A DNA stretch of 64,000 nt, from positions 70,107 to 134,106 of the forward strand of contig JAFQKE010000024.1 in the NCBI GenBank assembly GCA_017397065.1, in the 5' to 3' direction. Source of the stretch: Clostridia bacterium. GTDB lineage: Bacteria > Bacillota_A > Clostridia > Oscillospirales > Acutalibacteraceae. The position numbers and the translations under genes are program-made. The notes below the pieces were generated by a model. That model had not been told where the DNA came from. It saw only the letters and a program-made list of their open reading frames with translations, and did no database searches. Positions 1-8,335 of the stretch are shown in pieces; position 1 is the first letter of the stretch; each line of letters begins with the position of its first letter.

Positions 1-2170
1 AACCAAAATAGATAAAAAGCTACTCACTGCTGATAATGACTACGGTATTCGCGTTGTTGAATACGGTACCTTAGCTATTAAGGCTTCTAGTGCAAGCGGT
101 GAAATCACTCCTAATACTCCTGATGTTAAAACGGGTGTTGCATATTCCTTTGCTGACGGAATTGATAGAGTTTTTTCCGAGGATAACGGATCGCTTTATT
201 TCACGGGTGTTTTAATTAATATAGCCAAGGAAAATTACAACGCAGATTACACAGTAAGAGGATATTTTAAATATGTAGACGCAAGCGGCAACGAAGGCAT
301 ATTCTATGCAGACCAAAATGATATTGCCGTTTACCCCGTTTCCAAAGCAGCCTATTCGGCAAGAAACGCTGAGGGCGAATTTGTAGAAAGTGCAGAAGTT
401 CGTGAGTATCTCTACAACAAGATTATCAAAAATTACACCGATAAAGTCGTAACAATTAAAAACAACACTGCCCCTCTTTATACTGACTTCCAGGGCATTC
501 GTTCCACTGTTTATCACGGTGTAACATTCTTCCCTGATAGCCACGGAAGAACCTATACCGAGGCTCAGGCAGCTACCGAAATGGACCGACTTGTTGATAC
601 CAAGGTTGATAATGTTCGTACCCGTTTCGACTCCAACTGGGCTTGGACTTCAAACGGTTGGGATTGGAACAGCGAAAAAATGCAAGCCTTCTATAAATGG
701 GCTAAGATGCTTAGCGATAGAGATATTTCCATTACCATTCAGGCAGGCTGGCATTTGTATGACTTTATTTGCTTCTATAACGAAAAGTATGATACGGGCA
801 TTACAGACACCACACAAGACCCTGATGGTGATGGACATTCCTCCATTCCTGAGGTTGATTACCTACACGGTGTTGGCGATGCTGCATACGGCGAAGATGC
901 TAAAGCTGATGCTATTAAAACAGCTGCTAGTACCTTAGGTCTTAACCTTAATGATAACGAGCTTACACACTATTCTGTTGCCGCAGCTCGCTACGGCGAG
1001 TGGATTAAGCAGGGTATAGCAGCTATTAGAGCTAATGGCGGTAATGTTGAATTTGTTCTTCCCTTTACCGAGTCGGGTGATGTAAGAACAGATGATGACA
1101 CCTTCTCCTATGATGAGTGGATTATAATGACTATAGGCCTTCAAAACGCTCTTGAAGATGCAGGTCTCAGAAGCAGCTTGAAGCTTATTGGTCCCGCACA
1201 GTCGATTTATGCAAATCAAAATCGTCTTTCTTTGGTTGAGTATGCTTATTCACTCACAACGGGCACTGATTATGCCGATATGATTGACATTAACGCAATG
1301 CATCAGTATACACGTCCTAACTATGAAGCAGGCTATAAAAATACTGTTTATGACCCTGAGGCATCCTATTCTTTAGCAAATGAAAACTTCACTTATTATG
1401 ATGAAGTTTTAAAGGATGAAGGCTTAAGAGATCAGGAATTCTGGTGCGATGAGTACTTTGCACACGCTCCCGATGCCAAGTGGTGGGATAACATAGGTAT
1501 GCAGATGACCCAGTTTGCCGCAGGTCTTACCGCAGGTATTAACAAAGGTGTAAATCGTTTCTTAACCTGGCAGATGTTTGATACTCTTTGGGATAGCGAT
1601 AGAACCCATGGTACCGGTATTCACGATAACATAAATGAGTTCTCCGGTGGTATCCACGCAGTTGGTACCTGTCCTTCGCTCGTTCACGTAGATGGCAAAA
1701 CCTGTCCAAATGGTGCAGATTGCGAATGTACAAAGAATTACAACATTTCCAGCTATGTTCCACGCACAACCTATTACGGCATTAACCTTATAGGTAAGTA
1801 TATGAACAACAATAATGCCGAGGTTTTTGCTACCGAGGTTACTAACAATGTAGATGCAAATGGTGGAATTTATGTAAGCTCCATTAAAAACGATGCAGGC
1901 AAAACAGTAATTCTTGTTGTAAATACAAATTCCGTTGTATCTAATGTGGATATTGAATTTGAAGGCACAGTAGCAAACACCTTCAACCGTTACACCTACG
2001 ACCCCAATGAAATTGTTCCCACTGCCGAGGCAAAATCTATCGCCAGTGACAAAGAGATTTCATTTGATGGTAATACCTTCTTCGATACAATCCCCGCACA
2101 ATCCTTTGCAATTTATGTAGAGGGTGCCAATTTCGTTGGTGACGATGTTAATATTCCTTGGTTTAATTAA
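1..2170 (+). CDS. Secreted glycoside-hydrolase-like protein, 5' end outside window
   Basis: The reading frame is open from base 2, so this is the last ~720 residues of a longer protein. The first ~130 residues match the module before the catalytic part of the protein at 48041-51796 (G-V-L-I-N-I-A and R-E-Y-L-Y-N motifs). The following TIM-barrel-like part shares long identical stretches with that paralog. Two glutamates stand where clan GH-A enzymes keep acid/base and nucleophile: FTES (Glu codon 1070-1072) and WCDEYF (Glu codon 1451-1453). A short beta-rich C-terminal domain follows, with no dockerin or sortase motif. An ATG at 581 is internal, because homology continues upstream. Glycan hydrolysis outside the cell is inferred from the paralog's signal peptide. 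The substrate is unknown. Confidence 0.85.
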   Translation, partial: TKIDKKLLTADNDYGIRVVEYGTLAIKASSASGEITPNTPDVKTGVAYSFADGIDRVFSEDNGSLYFTGVLINIAKENYNADYTVRGYFKYVDASGNEGIFYADQNDIAVYPVSKAAYSARNAEGEFVESAEVREYLYNKIIKNYTDKVVTIKNNTAPLYTDFQGIRSTVYHGVTFFPDSHGRTYTEAQAATEMDRLVDTKVDNVRTRFDSNWAWTSNGWDWNSEKMQAFYKWAKMLSDRDISITIQAGWHLYDFICFYNEKYDTGITDTTQDPDGDGHSSIPEVDYLHGVGDAAYGEDAKADAIKTAASTLGLNLNDNELTHYSVAAARYGEWIKQGIAAIRANGGNVEFVLPFTESGDVRTDDDTFSYDEWIIMTIGLQNALEDAGLRSSLKLIGPAQSIYANQNRLSLVEYAYSLTTGTDYADMIDINAMHQYTRPNYEAGYKNTVYDPEASYSLANENFTYYDEVLKDEGLRDQEFWCDEYFAHAPDAKWWDNIGMQMTQFAAGLTAGINKGVNRFLTWQMFDTLWDSDRTHGTGIHDNINEFSGGIHAVGTCPSLVHVDGKTCPNGADCECTKNYNISSYVPRTTYYGINLIGKYMNNNNAEVFATEVTNNVDANGGIYVSSIKNDAGKTVILVVNTNSVVSNVDIEFEGTVANTFNRYTYDPNEIVPTAEAKSIASDKEISFDGNTFFDTIPAQSFAIYVEGANFVGDDVNIPWFN

Positions 2171-2198
2171 AACCTATTAAATAACTAAAATGAAACAA

Positions 2199-2236
2199 AA
2201 GCAGCTTGCAGAGAAAACTCTGCAAGCTGCTTTTAA
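2199..2236. terminator. Bidirectional terminator between convergent genes
   Basis: A perfect 17-bp stem (arms 2199-2215 and 2220-2236) with an AAAA loop and A/T-rich ends. It lies between the GH-like gene and the convergent metal-ATPase operon and can serve both. Confidence 0.9.
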
Positions 2237-2254
2237 CGTTATAAACTTTAAATT

Positions 2255-4174
2255 TTATTTGCTGTATTTCATTGCTCTTGTGGAGTTTAAAATTTCCAGT
2301 ATCGTCACACCAACATCGGCAAAGATGGCTAACCACATTGGTGCGTATCCAAATGCGCTAAGTGTTAAAACCAATGCTTTTATGAAAATGAAAAATATAA
2401 TGTTTTGATTCACAATTCCAAGCGTACGCTTTGCAATTTTTCTGGCAAGTGTGATTTTGTTAATTTTATCATCCATAATAACAATGTCGGCCGCTTCAAT
2501 GGCGGCATCGCTTCCCATAGCACCCATAGAAATTCCAATGTCTGAACGCATTAAAGCGGGAGCATCGTTTATTCCGTCACCAACAAAGCCAACAATGGTA
2601 TTTTTATCTTTTTGCGAAATAAATTGTTCTGCAAGAGCAACCTTTCCATCGGGCAGTAAGGCGGCGTGGAATTCATCAATTGCAAGTGTTTTTGCAACCT
2701 TTTCGGTGGTTTTGGGATTATCTCCGCTTAGCATAACGGTTCGTATTCCATCACCCTTTAAATCGGCAATGGTATCGGCTGCACCGTCCTTAATCTCATC
2801 TGCAATAACAATATGTCCCATATATTCTTTGTTCATTGCAATATGAATCGTATTGCCCGAAAGATTGTGAGCGTGGCACTCCTCACATTCGGTGATGGTT
2901 ATTTTTTCAAGCTTCATAAGTCGGTCATTACCAACGAGAACCTGCTTGCCCTCAATATCTGCTCTGATTCCTGCACCGGGTAGCTCCATAATGTTTTCTG
3001 CTTTGGTGTCGGGAACCTTGCCATATGCGGCAATAAGCGAATTGGATATGGGGTGGTCGCTGTAGCATTCGGCCGTTGCCGCTATTCTTAGAAGCTCAGC
3101 TTCGGTTATTTTTTCGGGATGTATTGCAGTTACTCTAAAGCTGCCTTTTGTAAGGGTTCCGGTTTTATCAAACATTAAAAGCTTGAGCTTTGCAAGTGCC
3201 TCTAAATAGCCGGCACCCTTTATGAGTATGCCTTTTTTTGATGCCGCACCCATACCTCCAAAGAAGGCTAGCGGTACCGAAATAACCAGCGCACAGGGGC
3301 AGGCACTTACCAAAAATGAAAGGGAACGCTCTATCCATTCTATAAAACCGCCGTGTGCACCTAAAAGCGGAGGAACAACCGCTAAAACTGCCGCCGCACC
3401 AACAACAATGGGGGTGTATATTGCCGCAAAACGAGTAATAAATCCCTCTCTTTTTGCTTTCTTCTCTGAAGCCTCTTCAATCAGCTCTACAATTCTGCCA
3501 ACGGTGGAGTTTTGGTATTCAGCCTCAACCTCAATTTCTAAAACGCCTCCGCAGTTTATGGAACCGCTTATTACTTTATCGCCGTCACCAACGTTTATGG
3601 GGAAGCTTTCTCCTGTAAGTGCGGCGGTGTTCAGCGAACTGTTACCCTTTGTTATTTTGCCATCGAGAGGAATTTTTTCGCCCGCTTTTACAATAATTGT
3701 TTCTCCAACTTCAACCTCGTATGGGTCTACCGTCATAATTTCGCCGTTTCGTAAAACGTTGGCATATTCGGGAAGAATATCTACAAGCTCTTTGATTGAG
3801 CGGCGTGAACGCTCTGTAGCAATGCTCTCAAAAAATGTACCGACTCTGTAAAGTATAACAACTATAGCACCCTCGCCGGCCGAACTGTGAGCGTGTCCGT
3901 GGTCGCCTCCGGTAGAAATAAGGCTAAGTGCAAATGCACCTATTGTGGCAACCGCCATAAGAAAGTTTTCGTCAAAAACACGCCCCGAAAAAATGCCAAG
4001 AAAAGCCTTTCTAAGTAGTGTTGCTCCGCATATTATGTAGGGCACAAAGTAGCAGGCCGTTTCAATTAAATGACCGTGGTGACCGAAACTTTCAAAATCA
4101 ATGAATTGACATACGCCATACAAAAAGGCGGATATTAAAATAAGTACAAGTGATTTCTTTTGCTTTTTAGTCAT
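2255..4174 (-). CDS. Heavy-metal P1B-type ATPase (Cd/Zn/Pb exporter type)
   Basis: A 639-residue membrane ATPase that would export divalent soft metals at the cost of ATP. It has an SACPCAL metal-binding segment in a membrane helix, the DKTGTLTKG phosphorylation loop (Asp about residue 336), an HP motif (SDHPIS) and the GDGINDAPAL hinge. A His-rich cytoplasmic stretch (HGHAH) occurs near residue 95. The usual N-terminal heavy-metal-associated domain is absent and is supplied by the separate gene 11 bp upstream. The CPC motif and the CadC-like regulator of the operon favour Cd/Zn/Pb over Cu. Exact metal specificity cannot be fixed by reading. Confidence 0.93.
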   Translation of the reverse strand: MTKKQKKSLVLILISAFLYGVCQFIDFESFGHHGHLIETACYFVPYIICGATLLRKAFLGIFSGRVFDENFLMAVATIGAFALSLISTGGDHGHAHSSAGEGAIVVILYRVGTFFESIATERSRRSIKELVDILPEYANVLRNGEIMTVDPYEVEVGETIIVKAGEKIPLDGKITKGNSSLNTAALTGESFPINVGDGDKVISGSINCGGVLEIEVEAEYQNSTVGRIVELIEEASEKKAKREGFITRFAAIYTPIVVGAAAVLAVVPPLLGAHGGFIEWIERSLSFLVSACPCALVISVPLAFFGGMGAASKKGILIKGAGYLEALAKLKLLMFDKTGTLTKGSFRVTAIHPEKITEAELLRIAATAECYSDHPISNSLIAAYGKVPDTKAENIMELPGAGIRADIEGKQVLVGNDRLMKLEKITITECEECHAHNLSGNTIHIAMNKEYMGHIVIADEIKDGAADTIADLKGDGIRTVMLSGDNPKTTEKVAKTLAIDEFHAALLPDGKVALAEQFISQKDKNTIVGFVGDGINDAPALMRSDIGISMGAMGSDAAIEAADIVIMDDKINKITLARKIAKRTLGIVNQNIIFFIFIKALVLTLSAFGYAPMWLAIFADVGVTILEILNSTRAMKYSK

Positions 4175-4185
4175 AATGTCACCAA

Positions 4186-4407
4186 TTATTCTGTGATTTC
4201 GCAGTCGGGCTCGACCTTTTTAGCTTCCTTTTCAACAGCCTTAATTAAAGCGGGAATATCGCAGTCGTCCTCAACCTCTAGGATAATTTTGCCGGTTAAA
4301 AAAACAACCCTTGCGGATTTTACTTTTTCAAGCTTACTAATATTTTTTTCTACCTTCGCTGCACAGTTTGCGCAGTCGATTTCTGAAAATTTTAAAACCT
4401 TTTTCAT
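4186..4407 (-). CDS. Stand-alone heavy-metal-associated (HMA) domain protein
   Basis: A 73-residue protein that is just one ferredoxin-like HMA domain with the metal motif DCANCAAKVE (GMxCxxC type) near residue 12. It probably hands metal to the ATPase encoded 11 bp downstream, which lacks this domain. It starts 14 bp after the regulator gene ends and has a strong ribosome site (AAAAGGAG). The stretch from residue 55 is acidic and Lys-rich. HMA fold and binding motif are seen; chaperone partnership with the ATPase is inferred from the split arrangement. Confidence 0.88.
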   Translation of the reverse strand: MKKVLKFSEIDCANCAAKVEKNISKLEKVKSARVVFLTGKIILEVEDDCDIPALIKAVEKEAKKVEPDCEITE

Positions 4408-4421
4408 AATTTTGCTCCTTT

Positions 4422-4778
4422 TTATTCTGTTAAATGGTCCATACCCTGTGCAATAATGCTTCGTACATGGTTATCTGCCAGGGTGTAAAAAACAACCTTT
4501 CCCTCACGCCTAAACTTTACAAGCTTACTGTGTTTAAGGGTTTTTAGCTGATGCGATATAGCTGACTGTGTCATATTAAGCAATGCCGCAATATCACAAA
4601 CACAAAGCTCCTTTTCAAAAAGCAGATACAAAATTTTTATGCGTGTTGTATCGCTGAAAAGCTTAAAAAGATCAGCAAGATCGCTAAGCGTTTCATCGGA
4701 GGGCAGGGTAGAGCGAACCTCATTCACGGTATCTTTATGAATGAGTAGGCATTCGCAGGTGTTTACCGAATTACTCAT
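4422..4778 (-). CDS. ArsR/SmtB-family metal-sensing repressor (CadC type)
   Basis: A 118-residue winged-helix repressor. The helix ELCVCD carries the paired cysteines of the alpha3 metal site, and an N-terminal CEC (residues 8-10) gives the extra cysteines seen in CadC-type Cd/Pb sensors. The recognition helix region reads TQSAISHQLKTLKHSKLV, followed by a wing (RREGKVVFYTL). It is first in the operon with the HMA and ATPase genes and probably represses it through the palindrome overlapping its own promoter (4791-4814), releasing DNA when metal binds. Confidence 0.92.
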   Translation of the reverse strand: MSNSVNTCECLLIHKDTVNEVRSTLPSDETLSDLADLFKLFSDTTRIKILYLLFEKELCVCDIAALLNMTQSAISHQLKTLKHSKLVKFRREGKVVFYTLADNHVRSIIAQGMDHLTE

Positions 4779-4790
4779 AACACCATCCTT

Positions 4791-4839
4791 TCATATGTTC
4801 AACTGTTCATATGATAACACAGCACGAAACTCTTGTCAA
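4791..4839 (-). promoter_or_regulatory. Promoter and operator of the metal-efflux operon
   Basis: On the minus strand, TTGACA (4839-4834) and TATCAT (4816-4811) are separated by 17 bp. A palindrome with arms TCATATG (4791-4797) and CATATGA (4808-4814) overlaps the -10 box and contains two TGTTCA repeats. This is a typical place for ArsR-family repression. Confidence 0.8.
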
Positions 4840-4971
4840 GCCTAAAGACCAAAAATATGTATTATATATGCGTGATAATTAGCCACAAATTAAAACCGCC
4901 TTAAAACTACTATCTATATAGACGAGAAATGAGTTTTTGTTCCATCCGTAAAACTTATTCGCAATAAAATC

Positions 4972-5000
4972 TTGACATTTTTAAAATTTTGGGGTATCAT
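4972..5000 (+). promoter_or_regulatory. Promoter of the thrS leader
   Basis: TTGACA (4972-4977) and TATCAT (4995-5000) with a 17-bp spacer, just before the T-box leader. Confidence 0.75.
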
Positions 5001-5009
5001 AATATAAAT

Positions 5010-5278
5010 GAGAAATACGTTGACGGGAAGAGTAGTTTTATAAAGCACCATCAGAGAGCAAGGGTAGGTTGCTGTGAGCCTTTGCGGTAAGCCTTAAAAT
5101 GAAGACCACCCCTGAGTGCCGACCGAAATCAAGGCGGCCGTTTTGGTTACGTTATAAACCTTTAAGCATTGCCTTTGGCAACTGTTTATTCAAGTGGCAC
5201 TTTTGTGCAATTTGGGTGGAACCGTGGATGCATATTTTATGCCTTCATCCCATTGTGGATGGAGGCTTTTTGTTTTTA
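5010..5278 (+). promoter_or_regulatory. T-box leader, threonine specifier, with terminator
   Basis: The transcript leader has the stem I landmarks AGTA (5031-5034) and AGAGAG (5053-5058). The specifier side reads GAA-G-ACC (5101-5107), giving threonine codon ACC. The T-box sequence TTTGGGTGGAACCGTGG is at 5211-5227. A terminator hairpin follows (GCCTTCATCC pairing with GGATGGAGGC, then T-rich tail, about 5241-5278). Uncharged tRNA-Thr would favour the antiterminator and thrS expression. The one-base offset between GAA and codon, as in B. subtilis glyQS, is useful for reading the second T-box in this window. Confidence 0.95.
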
Positions 5279-5303
5279 AATAATCTTTTGGAGGATGATA
5301 AAT

Positions 5304-7253
5304 ATGATTAACATTACTTTAAAGGGTGGCACCGTTAAGGAGTTTGAAGCAGGCGTTACTCCTTATGACGTTGCTAAGTCAATTGGCGCAGGTCTTGCAA
5401 AGGCTGTTTGTGCCGCTACCGTAAACGGCAAGGAGGCCGACCTTCGCACTCCTCTTAATGAGGACTGCGCTTTAGAGCTTTTAACCTTTGACGATGATTA
5501 TGGCAAGTGGACCTTCCGCCACACCGCATCTCATATCTTGGCTCAGGCGGTTAAACGTCTTTATCCAAACGTTAAGCTTGCTATTGGCCCTGCTATTGAT
5601 AACGGCTTTTATTATGATTTTGATACAGATGTTATGTTCACCCCCGAAATGCTTGAAAAAATCGAGGGTGAGATGAAAAAGATAGTTAAAGAGGACATTG
5701 CCTTAGAACGTTTTACTATGTCCCGTGAGGAGGCTATAAAATACTTCACCGAAAAGGGCGAGATTTATAAAGTTGAGCTTGTAGAGGAGCTTCCCGAGGG
5801 TGAGGAAATCAGCTTCTATTCTCAGGGCGATTTTACCGACCTTTGTGCAGGTGCTCATCTTATGTCCACCGCTCCTGTTAAGGCGTTTAAGCTTCTTTCT
5901 GCCACCGGTGCCTATTGGCGTGGCGATTCTAAAAGAAAAATGTTGCAGCGTATTTACGGTACTGCATACCCCAAAGCTTCATTGTTAGAGGAGCATTTGG
6001 TAGCTTTAGAGGAGGCTAAAAAGCGTGACCATAATAAGCTCGGTCGTGAGCTTGAACTCTTTACAACCTCTGATTTAATCGGTCAGGGTCTTCCCATAAT
6101 GCTTCCAAAGGGAGCTAGAATGATTCAGCTCTTACAGCGCTTTGTGGAGGATGAGGAGCAAAAGCGTGGCTGGCTTCTTACCAAAACTCCTTTTATGGCT
6201 AAATCTGACCTTTATAAGGTTTCGGGTCACTGGGATCATTATAAGGATGGTATGTTCGTTCTTGGCGATGAGGAGAAGGACGATGAAGTTTTTGCACTTC
6301 GTCCTATGACCTGCCCGTTCCAGTATCAGGCATATTTAAATCGTGCACGCTCTTACAGAGATTTACCCCTCCGTTATAATGAAACTTCAACTCTCTTCCG
6401 CAATGAGGCATCCGGTGAAATGCATGGACTTATAAGAGTTCGTCAGTTTACCATCTCTGAGGGTCACTTAATGTGTACTCCTGAGCAGCTTGAGGACGAA
6501 TTCAAGGGATGTTTGGAGCTTGCTATTTATATGCTTAAAACTCTTGGCCTTTATGAGGACGTTTCTTACAGATTTTCTCAGTGGGATCCCGATGACAGAG
6601 AAAAATATATCGGAACTGATGAGCAGTGGGACGAGGCTCAGGGCATTATGGGTAGAATCCTTGACCACCTTGAGATTCCTTATAAAATCGGCGTTGGTGA
6701 GGCCGCTTTCTATGGTCCTAAGCTTGATATTCAGATTAAAAATGTTCACGGCAAAGAGGATACCCTCATTACCATTCAGGTTGACCAGATGTTAGCCGAA
6801 AAATTTGGTATGGAGTATGTGGATAAGGACGGCACCAAAAAACATCCTTATATTATCCACCGCACCTCAATCGGTTGCTATGAAAGAACCCTTGCCTTGC
6901 TTATTGAAAAATATGCAGGTGCGTTCCCACTTTGGCTCGCTCCCGTTCAGGTTAAATTATTGCCCATTGCAGACCGCCATTTAGACTATGCAAATGAGGT
7001 TAAAGCAAAGCTTGAAGCGGTTGGTATGCGTGTTGAGCTTGATGATAGAAACGAAAAAATCGGTTACAAAATCCGTGAGGCAAGAATGCAGCGTGTTCCC
7101 TATATGCTTGTTATGGGTGATAACGAGGTAGAGGAGGGCACTCTTTCGGTTCGCTCCCGTAAGGATGGCGATCTAGGTGCAAAATCGGTTGATGAGTTTA
7201 TCGCAGCCGCCCTTGTAGAAATCAATACCAAAGCTAATGGACTTGATAATTAA
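5304..7253 (+). CDS. thrS: Threonyl-tRNA synthetase
   Basis: Charges tRNA-Thr with threonine in the cytoplasm. The ~649-residue protein has, in order, a TGS domain (about 1-60), a second-additional/editing domain with HTASH (His73, His77), a class II catalytic core with MTCPFQ (Cys337, the zinc ligand position) and a C-terminal anticodon-binding domain ending near VRSRKDGDLG. The ATG at 5304 lies 9 bases after GGAGG and begins the normal TGS sequence MINITLKGG. The ATG at 5295 is too close to the ribosome site. It is controlled by the threonine T-box and has its own terminator, so it appears monocistronic. Confidence 0.98.
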   Translation: MINITLKGGTVKEFEAGVTPYDVAKSIGAGLAKAVCAATVNGKEADLRTPLNEDCALELLTFDDDYGKWTFRHTASHILAQAVKRLYPNVKLAIGPAIDNGFYYDFDTDVMFTPEMLEKIEGEMKKIVKEDIALERFTMSREEAIKYFTEKGEIYKVELVEELPEGEEISFYSQGDFTDLCAGAHLMSTAPVKAFKLLSATGAYWRGDSKRKMLQRIYGTAYPKASLLEEHLVALEEAKKRDHNKLGRELELFTTSDLIGQGLPIMLPKGARMIQLLQRFVEDEEQKRGWLLTKTPFMAKSDLYKVSGHWDHYKDGMFVLGDEEKDDEVFALRPMTCPFQYQAYLNRARSYRDLPLRYNETSTLFRNEASGEMHGLIRVRQFTISEGHLMCTPEQLEDEFKGCLELAIYMLKTLGLYEDVSYRFSQWDPDDREKYIGTDEQWDEAQGIMGRILDHLEIPYKIGVGEAAFYGPKLDIQIKNVHGKEDTLITIQVDQMLAEKFGMEYVDKDGTKKHPYIIHRTSIGCYERTLALLIEKYAGAFPLWLAPVQVKLLPIADRHLDYANEVKAKLEAVGMRVELDDRNEKIGYKIREARMQRVPYMLVMGDNEVEEGTLSVRSRKDGDLGAKSVDEFIAAALVEINTKANGLDN

Positions 7254-7266
7254 ATCTAAGTAATTA

Positions 7267-7310
7267 AAAACACAGTAGCTCAGTTTTAAGGCGTAGCTAC
7301 TGTGTTTTTT
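7267..7310 (+). terminator. Terminator of thrS
   Basis: A 14-bp stem (AAAACACAGTAGCT with AGCTACTGTGTTTT) followed by a T-run. Confidence 0.9.
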
Positions 7311-7382
7311 GGTTTAAAAAAGCAACTTTTCGTTGTTTTGAAAATAATTGCATAAAATACTTTATTAAAAGGCCGAATTTGC

Positions 7383-7431
7383 TTGACATAACCTACTTTT
7401 TTAGGTATAATAACGTTGAAATATCAACGTT
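7383..7431 (+). promoter_or_regulatory. Promoter and palindromic operator of the marR gene
   Basis: TTGACA (7383-7388), 17-bp spacer, TATAAT (7406-7411): a near-consensus promoter. Directly after it lies a perfect inverted repeat, AACGTTGA (7412-7419) and TCAACGTT (7424-7431). Autorepression by the encoded MarR protein is the likely use. Confidence 0.85.
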
Positions 7432-7446
7432 GAATGGAGATAATTT

Positions 7447-7899
7447 ATGGTAAACAGATTTGAAAGATTTTCCTTTGCACTTTCTGAAATACATCGTTTT
7501 TGGCATAAGATTGCATCGGATGAGATGACAAAGCTCGGTCTTAAAGGACCTCACGTAGTTTATTTGGTTGCACTTAAACGCTTCCCTAAAGGGGTAACTG
7601 CTGCGGATTTAGCACAGATGTGCGGCAGGGACAAGTCGGATGTATCACGTGCAATAGCATCAATGCAGGAAAAAGGTCTTGTTTCAAAGCAGGGAGTTAA
7701 TCAAAATTTGTATCGTGCTAACTTAACCCTTACAAAGGCAGGAGAAGAGGCGGCTGCCCACATCAGCAAAAGAGCCGGTCTTGCGGTAGAAATGGGCGGC
7801 AAAGGGCTTTCGGAGGAGGAGCGAAAAATCTTTTATAACGCCCTTGAGCTTATTGCATCCAATCTTTGCAAAATAAGTAAGGACGGTCTGCCTGAATAA
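7447..7899 (+). CDS. MarR-family transcriptional regulator
   Basis: A 150-residue winged-helix protein with the MarR layout: dimerisation helices at both ends, a helix-turn-helix around residues 55-80 (GVTAADLAQMCGRDKSDVSRA) and a wing near LVSKQGVNQNLYRANLTLT. MarR proteins are dimeric repressors often relieved by small phenolic or other ligands. The gene has its own strong promoter with a perfect 8+8 palindrome at the transcription start. No co-transcribed target is visible: a terminator follows and the next genes converge. Its regulon is therefore autoregulatory or elsewhere. Confidence 0.9.
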   Translation: MVNRFERFSFALSEIHRFWHKIASDEMTKLGLKGPHVVYLVALKRFPKGVTAADLAQMCGRDKSDVSRAIASMQEKGLVSKQGVNQNLYRANLTLTKAGEEAAAHISKRAGLAVEMGGKGLSEEERKIFYNALELIASNLCKISKDGLPE

Positions 7900-7915
7900 T
7901 TGTTTATAACAAAAT

Positions 7916-7951
7916 AAAAAACCGAAGTTCATTTTTTGAGCTTCGGTTTTT
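7916..7951. terminator. Bidirectional terminator
   Basis: Stem AAAAACCGAAG (7916-7926) with CTTCGGTTTTT (7941-7951). It separates the marR gene from the convergent PqqD/OPT genes. Confidence 0.9.
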
Positions 7952-7960
7952 GTTATTCAT

Positions 7961-8335
7961 TTAATCCTTTTTGGGTTCAACCCATAAAACAAAATGGTAG
8001 CTGTCCATTATCTGAAAATATTTTGCAAGACGCTCATAAAGGGGGTGAGCCTCTTTGCCGAATTTTTCATCAACCAGCTTGCCAATGGCGGTAATATCCA
8101 TTTTGCCATCCATTAAAGGCCATATGAAGCTGCCCATTTTATCAAGATGAATGTAACTTATTTTAGGTTTTTTAAAAAGCACTTGGGCAATTTTGTTTGC
8201 CCAGCCTGTGTTTTTAATCTCTAATGTTACTGCACCCTCATCATTTGTACTCCACTCAATTCCGGTGGGGCGAGAGGGAATTTTATCAAGATAGTTTTTA
8301 GGAATAATATTTTTGTTTTTCTTTTTCATAATCAT
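7961..8335 (-). CDS. PqqD-family small protein
   Basis: About 124 residues resembling the PqqD peptide-chaperone fold (winged-helix-like), with the family-like segment LDKMGSFIWPLMDGK and a C-terminal helix region PLYERLAKYFQIM. PqqD proteins bind precursor peptides for radical-SAM enzymes, but none is encoded nearby. The chosen ATG (8335-8333) overlaps the stop codon of the transporter gene (TAATG), suggesting translational coupling. An ATG six bases downstream (8329) is an alternative, and no strong ribosome site precedes either. Position after an oligopeptide transporter suggests a peptide-related role, by inference only. Confidence 0.75.
   Translation of the reverse strand: MIMKKKNKNIIPKNYLDKIPSRPTGIEWSTNDEGAVTLEIKNTGWANKIAQVLFKKPKISYIHLDKMGSFIWPLMDGKMDITAIGKLVDEKFGKEAHPLYERLAKYFQIMDSYHFVLWVEPKKD

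Noticed and set aside
5099..5311. 70-residue open frame before thrS
   Set aside because: It lies wholly in the T-box leader and overlaps the thrS start.
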